Shown piece by piece: positions 29,026 through 40,351 of a stretch of DNA of 64,000 bases; positions within the stretch are counted from its first letter, which is position 1, and each line of letters opens with the position of its first letter. Under the pieces are notes generated by a model. It searched no databases, was not told the origin of the DNA, and worked only from the letters and a program-made list of their open reading frames with translations. The DNA is from Vibrio sp. CK2-1 (GTDB taxonomy: Bacteria > Pseudomonadota > Gammaproteobacteria > Enterobacterales > Vibrionaceae): the NCBI RefSeq assembly GCF_021726515.1, contig NZ_JAKKCJ010000003.1, positions 186,001-250,000 of the forward strand, in the 5' to 3' direction. Position numbers and translations under genes: made by a program.

Positions 29026-29048
29026 TATATCCAAGTCACTTGGGTATA
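29026..29048. repeat. 23-bp palindrome made of two fused repeat ends
   Basis: TATATCCAAGT joined to ACTTGGGTATA through a single central C: the two ends of the dispersed element with essentially no interior. It lies upstream of fadD. Confidence 0.6.
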
Positions 29049-29157
29049 AGCATGACTTTGTGAAATCAAATTTATAATAAAAATGCATAGTAGTTTATTC
29101 ATAATGTAAGTATGTAAATATTGAAACTGCATGTAATACAGAATAAAGGAAAGTACC

Positions 29158-30867
29158 GTGGAAAAACCGTGGTTAGAGCGTTACCCAGAGAATGTGCCAG
29201 AAACTATTAATCCTGACCAATACAGCTCTTTGATTGAAATGTTTGAGCAATCGGTACAAAAGTTTGCCGATCAACCAGCGTTTATGAATATGGGCTCAGT
29301 GATGACTTTCCGTAAGTTAGAAGAGCGCAGCCGTGCTTTTGCCGCCTACTTACAAAATGATTTGAAATTGAAAAAAGGCGACCGTGTTGCCCTAATGATG
29401 CCCAACGTACTGCAATACCCAATCGCTTTATTTGGCATTTTACGTGCGGGTATGATTGCGGTTAACGTTAACCCACTTTATACCCCGCGTGAGCTAGAAC
29501 ATCAGTTAAATGATGCCGATGCTAAAGCGATTGTGATCGTATCTAACTTTGCTCACACGTTAGAAAAAGCGGTGGACAATACCCCAATCAAACACGTTAT
29601 TTTAACTAGCCTTGGTCAAATGCTGCCGAAAGTGAAAGGCACGGCGGTTGATTTCATTGTTAAGTACGTTAAAGGTTTAGTGCCTAAGTATCATTTGCCG
29701 GGTGCTATTTCATTCCGCAAAGCCTTGTATAAAGGTCGTCGTCTGCAATACGTTAAACCTTTCCTTGAAGGGGATGATATCGCGTTCTTGCAATACACTG
29801 GTGGCACGACGGGTGTAGCAAAAGGGGCGATTTTAACTCATCGCAATATGGTGGCGAACGTACTGCAAGCCAAAGGTGCTTACGGTTCTCTATTACGTGA
29901 TGGTCGTGAAACGGTTGTGACCGCATTGCCGCTTTATCACGTGTTTGCGCTAACCATTAACTGCTTATTATTTATGGAAATTGGTGGTGCGAACTTACTG
30001 ATCACCAACCCACGAGATATTCCAACCTTTGTTAAAGAGCTACAAAAAGTGCCATTTACTGCCATTACTGGGGTAAATACTTTATTTAATGCACTAGTCA
30101 ATAATGAAGACTTTAAAGAGCTGAACTTTAGTCACTTACGCTTATCCGTCGGCGGCGGTATGGCAGTTCAGCGCGCGGTGGCAGAGAAGTGGATCAACAT
30201 TACTAAATGCTACTTATTGGAAGGTTATGGCTTAACGGAGTGTTCTCCTTTAGTTGCCGCTTATCCTTATGATCTTACTGAATACAATGGCTCGATTGGT
30301 TTAGCAATGCCATCGACCGAAGTTCGTATTATTGATGATGAAGGTAACGTGCTTCGTTTTGACCAAACGGGTGAGCTGCAAGTTCGTGGCCCTCAAGTCA
30401 TGGAAGGTTACTGGAACCGCGCAGAAGCGACCAAAGAAGTGATCACGCAAGATGGTTGGTTATCAACCGGTGATATCGTGCGCTTTGATGATGAAGGTTT
30501 CATGTATATCGTTGACCGTAAGAAAGACATGATTTTAGTGTCGGGCTTCAATGTTTACCCGAATGAAATTGAAGATGTGGTTGCTCTACATAGTAAAGTG
30601 TTAGAAGTGGCAGCGATTGGTCAGCCACATGATACTTCAGGCGAAGTCGTTAAGATTTACGTAGTGAAGAATGACAACAGCTTAACCAAAGAAGAGCTTA
30701 TCGCCCATTGCCGCGAACACTTAACCGGCTACAAAATTCCGAAAATCGTTGAGTTTCGTGAAGAGCTTCCTAAGAGTAATGTTGGTAAAATCTTACGACG
30801 TGAGCTAAGAGAAGAAAACATTGCTAACTTATCGAAAAGCAAAGCTTCGCCAGAAACAACGGCGTAA
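29158..30867 (+). CDS. fadD: Long-chain fatty acid-CoA ligase
   Basis: 569 aa starting at GTG with AAAGGAAAGTACC upstream. ANL adenylating-enzyme fold: P-loop-like [27 protein letters not shown], the [15 protein letters not shown] segment and the C-terminal catalytic lysine region [13 protein letters not shown]. It activates exogenous fatty acids to acyl-CoA at the inner membrane for beta-oxidation and phospholipid synthesis. It precedes rnd, the conserved order. I could not see a FadR operator in the 156-bp upstream gap. Confidence 0.96.
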   Translation: MEKPWLERYPENVPETINPDQYSSLIEMFEQSVQKFADQPAFMNMGSVMTFRKLEERSRAFAAYLQNDLKLKKGDRVALMMPNVLQYPIALFGILRAGMIAVNVNPLYTPRELEHQLNDADAKAIVIVSNFAHTLEKAVDNTPIKHVILTSLGQMLPKVKGTAVDFIVKYVKGLVPKYHLPGAISFRKALYKGRRLQYVKPFLEGDDIAFLQYTGGTTGVAKGAILTHRNMVANVLQAKGAYGSLLRDGRETVVTALPLYHVFALTINCLLFMEIGGANLLITNPRDIPTFVKELQKVPFTAITGVNTLFNALVNNEDFKELNFSHLRLSVGGGMAVQRAVAEKWINITKCYLLEGYGLTECSPLVAAYPYDLTEYNGSIGLAMPSTEVRIIDDEGNVLRFDQTGELQVRGPQVMEGYWNRAEATKEVITQDGWLSTGDIVRFDDEGFMYIVDRKKDMILVSGFNVYPNEIEDVVALHSKVLEVAAIGQPHDTSGEVVKIYVVKNDNSLTKEELIAHCREHLTGYKIPKIVEFREELPKSNVGKILRRELREENIANLSKSKASPETTA

Positions 30868-30894
30868 TTTCTTTTGCTTTTGAAATATACCCTC

Positions 30895-30922
30895 AAATGC
30901 CAGACATTAAGTTCTGGCATTT
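30895..30922 (+). other. Hairpin between fadD and rnd
   Basis: A 10-bp perfect stem AAATGCCAGA (30895-30904)/TCTGGCATTT (30913-30922) just ahead of the rnd ribosome-binding site. It lacks a T-run, so it may attenuate rather than end transcription. Confidence 0.5.
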
Positions 30923-30937
30923 CATCTAAGGATTGAC

Positions 30938-32056
30938 GTGAATTACACCATCATTAAAGACAGCCAACAACTTACTGAGGTGTGCCAAAAAGCACGTTTA
31001 GCCGATGTTGTGATGCTTGATACCGAATTTGTACGAACCCGTACTTATCACCCACAACTTGGGCTTATTCAGCTATATGACGGCGAGCAACTAGTATTGA
31101 TTGATCCGCTTGAGATAGATGATATGCAGGCGTTCTCTGAGTTACTGAGTGATACTTCAGTGACCAAGATTTTGCATGCTTGCGGTGAAGATTTAGAAGT
31201 TTTTCAACATGCGTTTGGTTGTACGCCAACCCCAATGATTGACACTCAATTGATGGCCGCCTTTTTAGGTTATGGCCTATCAACAGGCTTTGCCGCGTTA
31301 GTGAATGACTACCTAGGCGTTGAGCTTGATAAGAGTGAATCACGTGCCGATTGGTTAGCGCGCCCATTAACCGATAAGCAGCTTGATTACGCGGCTGCGG
31401 ATGTTTTTTACTTGCTGCCACTGTACCAACAGTTACTAGAGCAAGTAGAAGCCAAAGGCTGGTTAGACGCGGTTAAGCAAGAATCACAGCTACTGGTTGA
31501 AAAGCGCTTGAAACAAGTGAAACCAGAGCAAGCGTATTTATCGGTTAAAGGCGCGTGGATATTAAAGCCACAACAATTAGCTATCTTAAAAATCATTGCT
31601 CAGTGGCGCTTGTTAGAAGCACAAAAACGAGATTTAGCGTTAAATTTCATTGTTAAAGAAGCCAATATGGTGGAAGTGTGTCGCAATGAAATGACCAGTT
31701 TAAAAGAGATGAATGAAGCAGGCTTTGACCATCGTGAAGTTCGTCGTCATGGTAATACTTTGATTGCCATGGTGAAGCAGGGTCAAGCAACACCAGAAAG
31801 CGAATGGCCTGCTAAGATCACGCGTTTAATGGATAATCCAGCCTATAAGCAATTATTCAAAGTGCTAAAAGATGAAGTGAAATTATCTTCAGAGTCATCG
31901 GGCTTAGCCACTGAGTTCCTAGCATCGAAAAAGCAGCTTAACCAATTTATCTCTTGGGTATGGAATAAAGACCGTAACCCAGAACAACTACCGGATGTCA
32001 TGCAAGGCTGGCGTAAGGAGATTGTTGGTGAGGCGTTGAATAGGAAGATGAGTTAG
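30938..32056 (+). CDS. rnd: Ribonuclease D
   Basis: 372 aa starting at GTG with TAAGGA upstream. DEDDy exonuclease domain (Exo I MLDTEFVRT, Exo II DTQLMAAFLGYG, Exo III YAAADVFYLLPLY) followed by HRDC domains (about 210-370). It is a 3'-5' exoribonuclease trimming tRNA precursors and other structured RNAs. It is convergent with minE across a strong bidirectional terminator. Confidence 0.96.
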   Translation: MNYTIIKDSQQLTEVCQKARLADVVMLDTEFVRTRTYHPQLGLIQLYDGEQLVLIDPLEIDDMQAFSELLSDTSVTKILHACGEDLEVFQHAFGCTPTPMIDTQLMAAFLGYGLSTGFAALVNDYLGVELDKSESRADWLARPLTDKQLDYAAADVFYLLPLYQQLLEQVEAKGWLDAVKQESQLLVEKRLKQVKPEQAYLSVKGAWILKPQQLAILKIIAQWRLLEAQKRDLALNFIVKEANMVEVCRNEMTSLKEMNEAGFDHREVRRHGNTLIAMVKQGQATPESEWPAKITRLMDNPAYKQLFKVLKDEVKLSSESSGLATEFLASKKQLNQFISWVWNKDRNPEQLPDVMQGWRKEIVGEALNRKMS

Positions 32057-32165
32057 CGGCCGCTCGGGTTTCGTTGCTCGTATCTCGGCTTTGATGTTGA
32101 AAGTCATGCGATAAGGAGCAGCCTGAGCGATTTTGTTAACCAAAAAGAAGTTAGCCCAAAAGAAT

Positions 32166-32205
32166 AAAACCCACTTCATTTATGGTGAAGTGGGTTTTCT
32201 TTTTC
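32166..32205. terminator. Bidirectional terminator between rnd and minE
   Basis: A 13-bp perfect stem AAAACCCACTTCA (32166-32178)/TGAAGTGGGTTTT (32186-32198), then CTTTTTC on the plus strand. The mirror side is also T-rich, so it serves both converging operons. Confidence 0.9.
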
Positions 32206-32238
32206 GAGAAACGAGACTCGAGAAACAAGATTCGGCTG

Positions 32239-32499
32239 TTAATCTTTTTCCGGCAACTGAATATTCAACTCTAGCACCGAAAGATCATCATCACCTTGCT
32301 CTAGGCTGACGTTAACCATTGAAGGATCAACCGAAACGTATTTGCTCAATACTTGTAGAATATCTTCTTTTAGCTGAGGAAGGTAAGAAGGATTGGCGCT
32401 TCCTTGGTTACGACGCTCTGCAACAATGATCTGTAAACGTTCTTTGGCAAGGTTAGCGGTATCTTTTTTCTTCGGTCGGAAGAATTGCAGTAATGACAT
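32239..32499 (-). CDS. minE: Cell division topological specificity factor MinE
   Basis: 86 aa from the ATG at 32499. GGAGG overlaps the end of minD, and a start four codons earlier would bury that site. N-terminal amphipathic segment [20 protein letters not shown], anti-MinCD helix ([10 protein letters not shown]) and a C-terminal dimerisation domain. It stimulates MinD ATPase and drives pole-to-pole oscillation so that septa form at mid-cell. Last gene of minCDE, one base after the minD stop. Confidence 0.97.
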   Translation of the reverse strand: MSLLQFFRPKKKDTANLAKERLQIIVAERRNQGSANPSYLPQLKEDILQVLSKYVSVDPSMVNVSLEQGDDDLSVLELNIQLPEKD

Positions 32500-32500
32500 A

Positions 32501-33313
32501 TTAACCTCCAAATAAACGTTTAAAGATGCCTTTTTTCTCTTCGGTTAGGAAGCGAAACTCTTTTTCTTCACCAAGTAGGCGGTCAACTGCGTCGCTATAA
32601 GCAAGGCCCGCATCTGATTCATTATCGTGAATAACTGGCACGCCTTTGTTTGAAGCATTCAACACGGCTTGGCTTTCAGGAATCACGCCAAGTAAAGGGA
32701 TGTGCAAAATATCTTCTACGTCAGTCACACTCAGCATTTCACCGGCAGTCACGCGAGCTGGATTGTAACGAGTTAAGAGTAGGTGTTGCTTAACTGGCTC
32801 TAAACCTTGCTCGGCACGTAGTGATTTAGAATCTAGTAAGCCTAGGATACGGTCTGAGTCACGTACAGAAGACACTTCAGGGTTGGTGGTGATCACCGCT
32901 TCATCAGCAAAGTACAAAGACATCAACGCGCCTTGCTCGATGCCTGCAGGAGAGTCACAGATAATGAAATCAAAGCCCATATCGTGTAATTCAGTCAATA
33001 CACGTTTTACACCTAGATGCGTTAATGCATCTTTATCACGGGTTTGTGAGGCTGGGAGAATGTAAAGATTGTCACAACGTTTGTCTTTGATTAGCGCTTG
33101 ATTAAGCGTCGCTTCACCATTGATAACGTTGACAAAATCGTAAACCACACGACGCTCACATCCCATAATAAGGTCGAGGTTACGTAAGCCAATATCAAAA
33201 TCGATGACAGCGGTTTTCTTTCCTCTTAATGCAAGACCTGAGGCAATCGCTGCGCTAGATGTAGTTTTGCCTACACCCCCTTTACCAGACGTCACGACGA
33301 TAGTACGTGCCAT
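32501..33313 (-). CDS. minD: Septum site-determining ATPase MinD
   Basis: 270 aa. Deviant Walker A at the N-terminus ([14 protein letters not shown], about 9-22), FDIGLRNLD, switch segment ICDSPAGIE, and a C-terminal amphipathic membrane-targeting helix ([11 protein letters not shown]). It is a membrane-bound ATPase that recruits MinC and is dislodged by MinE. Middle gene of minCDE. Confidence 0.98.
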   Translation of the reverse strand: MARTIVVTSGKGGVGKTTSSAAIASGLALRGKKTAVIDFDIGLRNLDLIMGCERRVVYDFVNVINGEATLNQALIKDKRCDNLYILPASQTRDKDALTHLGVKRVLTELHDMGFDFIICDSPAGIEQGALMSLYFADEAVITTNPEVSSVRDSDRILGLLDSKSLRAEQGLEPVKQHLLLTRYNPARVTAGEMLSVTDVEDILHIPLLGVIPESQAVLNASNKGVPVIHDNESDAGLAYSDAVDRLLGEEKEFRFLTEEKKGIFKRLFGG

Positions 33314-33403
33314 TTCATTTCCCTTTATGTTGAATCTTAGACTGAGTGTTTGATGCTATTTTCACATCAAATGCTTAATTTTTATATAGATAAACAATTA
33401 TTT

Positions 33404-34066
33404 TTATTTGATTTTATCGAAACTTAATTGTTCATCTTGCAGTGTAATAAGTACTTTTTGCTGCCAGTGTTCAGGGGCAATTTGATCACTTAAATAATAA
33501 TGACCGGTAATCGATACTAATTCTGCTTGTAGATCATCGCATAAAATCATCGCGCCTTTTTGCCCACTAGCACCAGCAATCACACGACCTCGACAGGTTC
33601 CATGGATTTGAACACTACCATCAGCAATCACTTCAGCGCCCGCACTGACATGATTAAGGATCACAAGATCGCCACCTTTTGCGTAGACTTGTTGCCCTGA
33701 GCGAATCGGTGTGCGCACTACTTTCGTTGGTACGATTTCAGCAGGTGCTTGATAGCCGGATTTACTGGTCGACATCACGGCAAAACCTGCATCAGTTACA
33801 TGCTTTTTAATTAAAGGCGTTTGGCAGCCAGTCACGCCAACTGGAATCATGCCAGCTTTCACAATGCCCTGACGTAAGCTCGCGAAATCTATGTCAATTT
33901 GTGGTGCTTTCTCAATGTCGACAACCAGTGGAGCATGAGTGAAAAATGCTGGCGCTTGTTCGACTTTATTGTGTAAAAATTGCAGGCAATCTTCGACATT
34001 ATCCTCAGTAAGATGAAGTACGGATAAAGCAAAACTACTGCCTTTTAAATCGGGTTTGGTAGCCAT
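33404..34066 (-). CDS. minC: Septum formation inhibitor MinC
   Basis: 220 aa from the ATG at 34066 (MATKPDLKGSSFALS); an upstream in-frame start at 34096 adds ten unlikely residues. N-terminal FtsZ-inhibiting domain (about 1-105) and C-terminal beta-helix domain (about 120-220: RSGQQVYAKGGDLVILNHVS, ADGSVQIHGTCRGRVIAGASG) that dimerises and binds MinD. It blocks Z-ring assembly at the poles. First gene of minCDE, 90 bp before minD. Confidence 0.96.
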   Translation of the reverse strand: MATKPDLKGSSFALSVLHLTEDNVEDCLQFLHNKVEQAPAFFTHAPLVVDIEKAPQIDIDFASLRQGIVKAGMIPVGVTGCQTPLIKKHVTDAGFAVMSTSKSGYQAPAEIVPTKVVRTPIRSGQQVYAKGGDLVILNHVSAGAEVIADGSVQIHGTCRGRVIAGASGQKGAMILCDDLQAELVSITGHYYLSDQIAPEHWQQKVLITLQDEQLSFDKIK

Positions 34067-34283
34067 AGAGATGATTACTCTGAATGTTGAATGCACGAAA
34101 AAATAGTCATTACTGAAAATGCTGGAATGAGCACTGGAAACAGTAACAATATCAAGACTGACAATGTTATAGTCTATTTAAAGCATCATTAGGTTAATTG
34201 CCTGTCATAATGATAAAAAATGAGGCTAAATCCAAGTGAAAGTCGTTGTGATATCGGTGTTTGGCTAGTATATGCTCAAACTC

Positions 34284-34306
34284 GCACTTTACGTTACTTG
34301 GGTATA
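34284..34306 (+). repeat. Right-end copy of the dispersed repeat upstream of ycgL
   Basis: GCACTTTACGTTACTTGGGTATA matches the right end of the element at 20934-21200. A possible degenerate left end (AAATCCAAGTGAAAGTCG) is near 34227, which would give an element of about 80 bp in the minC-ycgL gap. Confidence 0.55.
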
Positions 34307-34334
34307 GATAAATAAGCATTAAAAAGGATCCATT

Positions 34335-34607
34335 ATGTTGTGCTCTGTTTATAAAAGCAGCAAGAAAGAAGGCATGTACCTCTACATTCCGAAAAAAGAC
34401 GATTTTTCAGATGTGCCAAGTACGCTACTTGAAATGTTTGGTAAGCCAACTTTCGTAATGGTAATGAAAATGGAAGGCCGTAAGCTTGCTTTAGTGGATA
34501 TCGAGAAAGTAAAACAATCACTAAAAGATGATGGCTATTTTCTACAATTGCCACCACCGCCAGTGAATTTATTGGATGAATATAAAGCTCGTAAATCAGA
34601 GCAGTAA
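34335..34607 (+). CDS. ycgL: YcgL domain protein
   Basis: 90 aa. [39 protein letters not shown] and [20 protein letters not shown] are the conserved YcgL segments. Small cytoplasmic protein of unknown function, conserved beside the min operon in gammaproteobacteria. AAAGGATCC lies before the ATG. It is followed 17 bases later by the lytic transglycosylase gene, probably in one operon. Confidence 0.92.
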   Translation: MLCSVYKSSKKEGMYLYIPKKDDFSDVPSTLLEMFGKPTFVMVMKMEGRKLALVDIEKVKQSLKDDGYFLQLPPPPVNLLDEYKARKSEQ

Positions 34608-34624
34608 AATAAAAAAGGATAGGT

Positions 34625-35653
34625 ATGAATATTAAGCCACTCAGCATTTCCGCACTACTGTTAGCCGGTTTAGTGAGCTTTTCGACGATGGCTACCACTG
34701 AAGTAGCAGCGACGGTGGATGATACTGCCACGCAAGAAACGAAATTTAATGCTTACCTTGAGACATTAAAGCAAGAAGCAAAAGAAAACGGCATTACCGA
34801 CGCAACGATTCAAGCGGCGTTTAAAGGTGTGGTTTTTAAGCCGCATTCAGTGAAAGCGGATAATAACCAACCTGAGAAGAAATTGACGCTCGATGAGTAT
34901 ATTCCTCGCGCGGTGCCTGCTTGGAAAATCAAACAAGCAAAGCGTTTGTATCATGAGCATTTCGATGACCTGAAGCGCATTGGTGAAACTTACGGTGTAC
35001 AACCTCGCTTTATTGTCGCGTTATGGGGCGTAGAAAGTAATTTCGGCCGTTATACCGGTAATCATAATGTGGTCGGTGCTTTATCTACCTTAGCCTTTGA
35101 TGGACGTCGTGAGGCGTTATTCCGTAAGCAAACCATGGCGGCTCTACAAATTATCGATGAAGGCCATATCAGCGCGGAAGATATGAAAGGTTCATGGGCG
35201 GGGGCGATGGGTCAGTGCCAGTTTATGCCAACCTCTTTCTTAGCTTATGCGCAAGATGGAAATAACGATGGTAAAAAAGACATCTGGACGACGACGGCCG
35301 ATGTGTTTGCCTCTACTGCCAACTATCTAAAAACCGAAGGTTGGGATGATAAATACACTTGGGGACGTCAAATTCAAGTGCCACACGGTATCGATCCTGA
35401 ACTACAAGGCCGTGATGCAGAAAAAGGTAAATATTTACAAGAATGGCAAAAGTTAGGCATTACTAACCTAGATGGTTCGCCATTACCTAAGCTAAACGAA
35501 GACATCAAAGCTTGGTTGATCATGCCGGATGATGAAGCGGGCCGTAGCTACTTGGTATACAATAATTACAATGTGTTAATGCATTGGAATCGTTCATATT
35601 ATTTTGCTCTAGCGGTGAGTACCTTAGCGGATAAAATCGTTGACAAAAATTAA
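34625..35653 (+). CDS. Lytic murein transglycosylase, MltB-like (SLT_2 family)
   Basis: 342 aa with a Sec signal peptide (about 1-24, cleavage near STMA-TT). SLT_2-type domain with the catalytic glutamate in ALWGVESNFGRYTG (about residue 137), the GSWAGAMGQCQFMPTSFLAYA motif and a metal-binding-like DGNNDGKKDIW stretch. It cleaves glycan strands to 1,6-anhydro-MurNAc in the periplasm. There is no lipobox, so it is soluble or loosely bound, unlike MltB itself. It is probably co-transcribed with ycgL. Confidence 0.92.
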   Translation: MNIKPLSISALLLAGLVSFSTMATTEVAATVDDTATQETKFNAYLETLKQEAKENGITDATIQAAFKGVVFKPHSVKADNNQPEKKLTLDEYIPRAVPAWKIKQAKRLYHEHFDDLKRIGETYGVQPRFIVALWGVESNFGRYTGNHNVVGALSTLAFDGRREALFRKQTMAALQIIDEGHISAEDMKGSWAGAMGQCQFMPTSFLAYAQDGNNDGKKDIWTTTADVFASTANYLKTEGWDDKYTWGRQIQVPHGIDPELQGRDAEKGKYLQEWQKLGITNLDGSPLPKLNEDIKAWLIMPDDEAGRSYLVYNNYNVLMHWNRSYYFALAVSTLADKIVDKN

Positions 35654-35741
35654 CTTTACTGCACAAGTGGATAATAAAGAGTAAAGTAATGTAAATTCAC
35701 CTTTGCTTAATATCTTTTTGGCTTAAAACTCTGTATTTTTG

Positions 35742-35775
35742 AAGGCTGTCACATTTATTTGTGACAGCCTTTTTG
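35742..35775 (+). terminator. Terminator after the lytic transglycosylase gene
   Basis: A 12-bp perfect stem AAGGCTGTCACA (35742-35753)/TGTGACAGCCTT (35760-35771) followed by TTTTG. Confidence 0.92.
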
Positions 35776-35803
35776 TTTTCAAAATTAATATCGAGACCTC
35801 AAT

Positions 35804-36952
35804 ATGCGCGCAAACCGTTTTAATGTGGGATTATTGTCGGCTGTTTTGGCTGTAGGAATTGCAGGGTGTGACTCCCAATCTTCTGAGTCACAACAACAGT
35901 CTATGGCACCGCAAGCCACACCTGTCCAAGTTATTACTATGGCGAAAAAGCCAACTACTATGTACAGCGAACTTCCTGCTCGAGTGGTGGCGACAAGAGT
36001 GTCAGAAGTACGCCCACAGGTAACGGGAATTTTGCAACAACGTTTGTTTGAAGAAGGCCAATTGGTTGAGCAAGGTGACTTATTGTATCAAATTGATCCT
36101 GCGCCTTATCAAGCGGATGTTAACAGTGCTCAGGCTGCATTTGCTAAAGCGAAAGCGGATGAAGCGGTTCTGAAAAAAACGGCGCTGCGTTATAAAGATC
36201 TCGTACAGCGTAAATTGATTAGCCAAGATGAATACGACACGGCAGATGGTAATTGGAAGCAAGCCAAAGCTCAGTCTGCGGTTGCACAAGCAGCGCTTGA
36301 TAATGCAAAAATTTCTCTATCATATACCAAAGTCACTGCGCCGATTTCAGGCCGTATTGATATCTCAAATGTGACGGAAGGGGCGTTGGTGACCGCGAAT
36401 CAAGAAGTGGCATTAACGACTATTCAGCCGCTTGATCCTATCTACATCAATATGACGCAATCTTCTTTGTCGATGGCGAAAATTAAGAAAACCTTAGGCT
36501 CCAATGACAACCCTAAAGTAGGTGTGAAGCTAGAAGATGGTACTGAGTACGATCAAATGGGCACACTGACTTTCTCAGGTACTAAAGTGGATAGCTCAAC
36601 AGGTAGCGTTACCTTACGTGCCAAAGTACCAAACCCTGATTCGATTCTATTACCGGGAATGTTTGTTCGCGCGGAAATTGTGATTGCTGACCAAAAACCG
36701 ATGTACACCTTATCGCAAGCATTAGTGAACTTTGGTCAAGGTGGCCAAGCAACTGTATTTGTTGTTGAAGACGGTAAAGTGGCCGTTCGTCCGGTCAAAA
36801 CAGGTTCGACGGTTAATGGTAATGAGTGGGTGATTGAGTCTGGTCTGAAAGATGGCGATCAAGTTATCGCTAGTAACTTGATGAAAGTTCGCCCTGATGC
36901 ACCTGTTTCTATCGTGTCTGATGATAACGATGCGAAAAGCACCCACAAATAG
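35804..36952 (+). CDS. RND efflux pump periplasmic adaptor (AcrA/MexA-like lipoprotein)
   Basis: 382 aa. Lipoprotein signal with lipobox IAGC (Cys near 23). Membrane-fusion-protein layout: beta-barrel and lipoyl halves ([28 protein letters not shown] is split over two strands), a coiled-coil hairpin (about 100-160) and the second lipoyl half [14 protein letters not shown]. It bridges the inner-membrane pump to an outer-membrane TolC channel. Only 11 bases separate it from the pump gene. No TolC-like gene is in the window, so the pump presumably uses a shared one. Confidence 0.94.
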   Translation: MRANRFNVGLLSAVLAVGIAGCDSQSSESQQQSMAPQATPVQVITMAKKPTTMYSELPARVVATRVSEVRPQVTGILQQRLFEEGQLVEQGDLLYQIDPAPYQADVNSAQAAFAKAKADEAVLKKTALRYKDLVQRKLISQDEYDTADGNWKQAKAQSAVAQAALDNAKISLSYTKVTAPISGRIDISNVTEGALVTANQEVALTTIQPLDPIYINMTQSSLSMAKIKKTLGSNDNPKVGVKLEDGTEYDQMGTLTFSGTKVDSSTGSVTLRAKVPNPDSILLPGMFVRAEIVIADQKPMYTLSQALVNFGQGGQATVFVVEDGKVAVRPVKTGSTVNGNEWVIESGLKDGDQVIASNLMKVRPDAPVSIVSDDNDAKSTHK

Positions 36953-36963
36953 GAAGTAGACTC

Positions 36964-39900
36964 ATGGTGAGATTTTTTATCGATCGCCCAATATTTTCTT
37001 GGGTAATCGCAATATTGATCATGCTGGCAGGTGCTCTGTCCGTGATCAGTCTACCGGTGCAGCAATATCCAACGATTGCGCCTCCGGCTGTTGAAATCAA
37101 TGCAATGTACCCTGGGGCATCGGCCAAAACCGCTGAAGATTCCGTGACTCAGGTTATCGAACAAAATATGACGGGTTTAGATAACCTGTTGTATATGTCG
37201 TCGTCGAGCAGTTCTTCTGGCTCGGTTTCTGTGACGCTAACCTTTGCGCTAGGTACTGATCCCGATATCGCTCAAGTACAGGTACAAAACCAATTACAAC
37301 AAGCGACAAGTCAACTACCGAGTGAAGTGCAAAAACAAGGTTTGAGTGTTCGTAAATCATCGGCATCTTTTATGTCGGTAATGGCGTTTATTTCAACCGA
37401 TGGCAGCATGACGCAAAGTGACATTCAAGATTACGTAAGCTCTCATATTGCCGATCCACTTAGCCGTTTAAATGGAGTAGGTGATGTGCAAGTTTTCGGC
37501 TCTCAATATGCCATGCGCTTATGGCTTGATCCGGCTAAATTAACCAGTTATCAATTAACTCCGATTGATGTTTACCAAGCGATTGAAGCACAAAATACCG
37601 AAGTGACCGTAGGTCAAATTGGTGGCGCTCCAGCCGTTCCCGGTCAACAAATTAATGCCACTATTACCGCTCAAAACCGCCTAGAAAGTGTCGATCAATT
37701 TAAAAATATCTTATTGAAAGTTCGCTCTGATGGCTCTCAAGTACGTGTGAAAGATGTCGCGCGCGTTGAGCTTAATGGTGAAGATTTAAGTGTGCTCGCA
37801 CGGTTTAACGGTGATGGCGCATCAGGTATTGCGATTAAGCTCGCGACTGGTGCGAATGCGATTGATACCCAGAAATTGGTCGATGATAAAATTGCCGATC
37901 TAGCTCAATCGATGCCAGAAGGACTGAAAGTGGTGAAAGCCATGGATACCGTTCCTTTTGTAAAAATCTCGATTGAAGAAGTGGTTCATACACTTATTGA
38001 AGCGGTTGTGTTGGTATTTTTGGTTATGCTGCTGTTCTTACAGAATTTGCGTGCAACCCTCATTCCAACCATTGCAGTACCTGTCGTGTTATTGGGTACT
38101 TTTGGTGTGATGTCTATCATGGGCTTTAGCGTTAACACCTTGACGATGTTCGGTATGGTACTTGCCATCGGCTTGCTGGTGGATGATGCCATCGTAGTGG
38201 TAGAAAACGTTGAGCGTGTAATGGCGGAAGATAACCTGCCACCATTGGAAGCCACGCGTAAAGCGATGAGTGAAATCACCGGTGCCTTGATAGGCGTTGC
38301 CATGGTGTTATCTGCGGTATTTGTTCCAATGGCATTTATGAGTGGTTCAACGGGGGCAATCTACCGACAATTCTCTCTGACTATCGTATCGTCAATGGTG
38401 CTATCGGTGATTGTGGCGATGATCTTCACGCCGGCATTATGTGCCACTATGTTAAAACCGCATCATGGAGAAAAAACAACGGGCTTCTTCGGTTGGTTTA
38501 ACCGTCAGTTCAATCGCTCAAGTGAAAAATACACCAATGGTGTGAAAAAAGCGCTCAGTCGTCCAAAGCGTCTATTTGTTGTCTACGCCATCATGCTGCC
38601 TTTAATTGGCTGGATGTTCACCTCCATTCCGTCAAGCTTCTTGCCTGAGGAAGACCAAGGTAACTTCATGGTGATGGTGCAACTACCAACAGGGGCGACA
38701 TTAGAACGTACCGAAAAAGTCATGACCGATGTTCGTGAATACTTTGAAGAAAATGAAAAAGATACAGTGAAATCATTCTTCCAAGTTTCAGGCTTTAGTT
38801 TTGTTGGTCAAAGCCAAAATGCTGGTATGGGGTTCCTTGAGCTAAAAGATTGGTCAGAGCGTACCGAGCCGGGGCAGGATGTAAATTCGATCATTGGTCG
38901 TGCTATGCAGCATTTTAGTCAAAATAATGAAGGTGTGATTTTTGCCATCAACCCACCTGCGATTCGTGAGTTAGGCCAAGCAACCGGTTTTGATATGTAC
39001 CTAGAAGATCGTACTGGCATTGGTCACGATAAACTAATGGAAGCACGTAATACGCTATTACAAGCGGCGAATCAAAATCCGGCATTGCAAAAAGTGCGTC
39101 CAAATGGCCTTGATGACCAAGCACAGTTCTTCATTGATCTTGATTATGAAAAAGCCAAAGCACTCGGTGTGAGCATCAGTGACATTAACCAAACCTTGTC
39201 GATGGCATGGGGCTCATCTTATGTGAATGACTTTATCGATCAAGGTCGTATCAAACGTGTTTACATTCAAGCCGATGCACCGTATCGAATGACGCCCGAT
39301 GATTTGAATCATTGGTATGTGCGCAATAATGAAGACAAAATGGTGCCATTTAACGCCTTTAGCCATACGCGCTGGGGCATGGGTTCTCCAAACTTACAGC
39401 GTTACAATGGTAACTCAGCAGTTGAGATCTTAGGTGAAGCCGCGCCGGGTTACAGTACCGGTGATGCCATGACGGCGATGGAAGATATCGCTAAAACCTT
39501 GCCAGATGGCGTCGCAGTGAGTTGGACCGGAATGTCATATCAAGAGCGTCAATCTGGTGACCAAGCGCCAATTTTATATGCGTTATCTATGTTGATTGTA
39601 TTCTTAAGCCTCGCGGCTTTATATGAAAGCTGGACGATTCCAATGGCGGTTATTCTAGTCGTACCATTGGGGATACTTGGGGCACTCGCAGCCACTATGA
39701 TGCGCGGATTAGAAAACGATGTGTATTTACAGGTAGGTTTATTAACCACCATTGGTCTATCCGCCAAAAATGCCATCTTGATTGTCGAATTTGCTAAAGA
39801 CTTGTATGAAAAAGGCATGGGGTTAGTAGAAGCAACATTAGAAGCGTGTCGTATGCGTTTACGTCCAATTCTGATGACTTCTTTTGCCTTTATTCTTGGG

Positions 39901-40122
39901 GTACTACCACTCGCCACCAGTACTGGCGCAGGGGCAAACTCTCGTCATGCGATTGGTACTTCGGTGATTGGTGGTATGTTGACTGCAACTTTCTTAGCTA
40001 TCTTCTTTGTTCCGTTATTCTACGTAGCAGTAATGAAGTTGTTTGGCGTGAAAAGAAAGTCTACACCGCCTGAAGCCGAAACACCTTCAGAGCCACAAGC
40101 GGCTATTGAGTCGAAAGACTAA
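36964..40122 (+). CDS. RND multidrug efflux transporter (AcrB-like, HAE-1 family)
   Basis: 1052 aa, full length for AcrB-type pumps. Twelve membrane helices and two large periplasmic loops. The proton-relay helix has the paired acidic residues of TM4 ([20 protein letters not shown]). N-terminal [17 protein letters not shown] is typical of the family. It exports drugs, dyes, detergents or bile salts using proton-motive force. It forms a two-gene operon with the adaptor, followed by a terminator. Which Vex-type pump it corresponds to cannot be decided here. Confidence 0.96.
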   Translation: MVRFFIDRPIFSWVIAILIMLAGALSVISLPVQQYPTIAPPAVEINAMYPGASAKTAEDSVTQVIEQNMTGLDNLLYMSSSSSSSGSVSVTLTFALGTDPDIAQVQVQNQLQQATSQLPSEVQKQGLSVRKSSASFMSVMAFISTDGSMTQSDIQDYVSSHIADPLSRLNGVGDVQVFGSQYAMRLWLDPAKLTSYQLTPIDVYQAIEAQNTEVTVGQIGGAPAVPGQQINATITAQNRLESVDQFKNILLKVRSDGSQVRVKDVARVELNGEDLSVLARFNGDGASGIAIKLATGANAIDTQKLVDDKIADLAQSMPEGLKVVKAMDTVPFVKISIEEVVHTLIEAVVLVFLVMLLFLQNLRATLIPTIAVPVVLLGTFGVMSIMGFSVNTLTMFGMVLAIGLLVDDAIVVVENVERVMAEDNLPPLEATRKAMSEITGALIGVAMVLSAVFVPMAFMSGSTGAIYRQFSLTIVSSMVLSVIVAMIFTPALCATMLKPHHGEKTTGFFGWFNRQFNRSSEKYTNGVKKALSRPKRLFVVYAIMLPLIGWMFTSIPSSFLPEEDQGNFMVMVQLPTGATLERTEKVMTDVREYFEENEKDTVKSFFQVSGFSFVGQSQNAGMGFLELKDWSERTEPGQDVNSIIGRAMQHFSQNNEGVIFAINPPAIRELGQATGFDMYLEDRTGIGHDKLMEARNTLLQAANQNPALQKVRPNGLDDQAQFFIDLDYEKAKALGVSISDINQTLSMAWGSSYVNDFIDQGRIKRVYIQADAPYRMTPDDLNHWYVRNNEDKMVPFNAFSHTRWGMGSPNLQRYNGNSAVEILGEAAPGYSTGDAMTAMEDIAKTLPDGVAVSWTGMSYQERQSGDQAPILYALSMLIVFLSLAALYESWTIPMAVILVVPLGILGALAATMMRGLENDVYLQVGLLTTIGLSAKNAILIVEFAKDLYEKGMGLVEATLEACRMRLRPILMTSFAFILGVLPLATSTGAGANSRHAIGTSVIGGMLTATFLAIFFVPLFYVAVMKLFGVKRKSTPPEAETPSEPQAAIESKD

Positions 40123-40155
40123 TCTGAAAAACCAGTAATAAAATAAAAATCTTAG

Positions 40156-40188
40156 AAAGCAGTGAGTATTCAACTCGCTGCTTTTTTT
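40156..40188 (+). terminator. Terminator after the RND operon
   Basis: AAAGCAGTGAGT (40156-40167)/ACTCGCTGCTTT (40173-40184) with one G-T pair, then a T-run. Confidence 0.88.
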
Positions 40189-40295
40189 GTGTCGTTACTC
40201 GTCTATATAGATGAATGAGACTGCTGGTGGATGGGATAGATAGGTAAATGATATAGCTGAATAAGCTTTAATGAAATTAGCCTCGCTAGAAAACA

Positions 40296-40338
40296 AAAAC
40301 ATCCCTTACTGATGACTCAATAAGGGATGTTTTTATTA
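40296..40338. terminator. Bidirectional terminator downstream of folD
   Basis: A 13-bp perfect stem AAAACATCCCTTA (40296-40308)/TAAGGGATGTTTT (40321-40333), T-rich on both outer sides. It ends folD on the minus strand. Confidence 0.88.
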
Positions 40339-40351
40339 TCGATGAGAGTAA

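Noticed and set aside
32090..32235. Short near-tandem repeat CGAGAAACgAGAC/CGAGAAACaAGAT next to the minE terminator
   Set aside because: Only two imperfect 14-base units, with no structure or gene association; too weak to report as a repeat family from this window alone.
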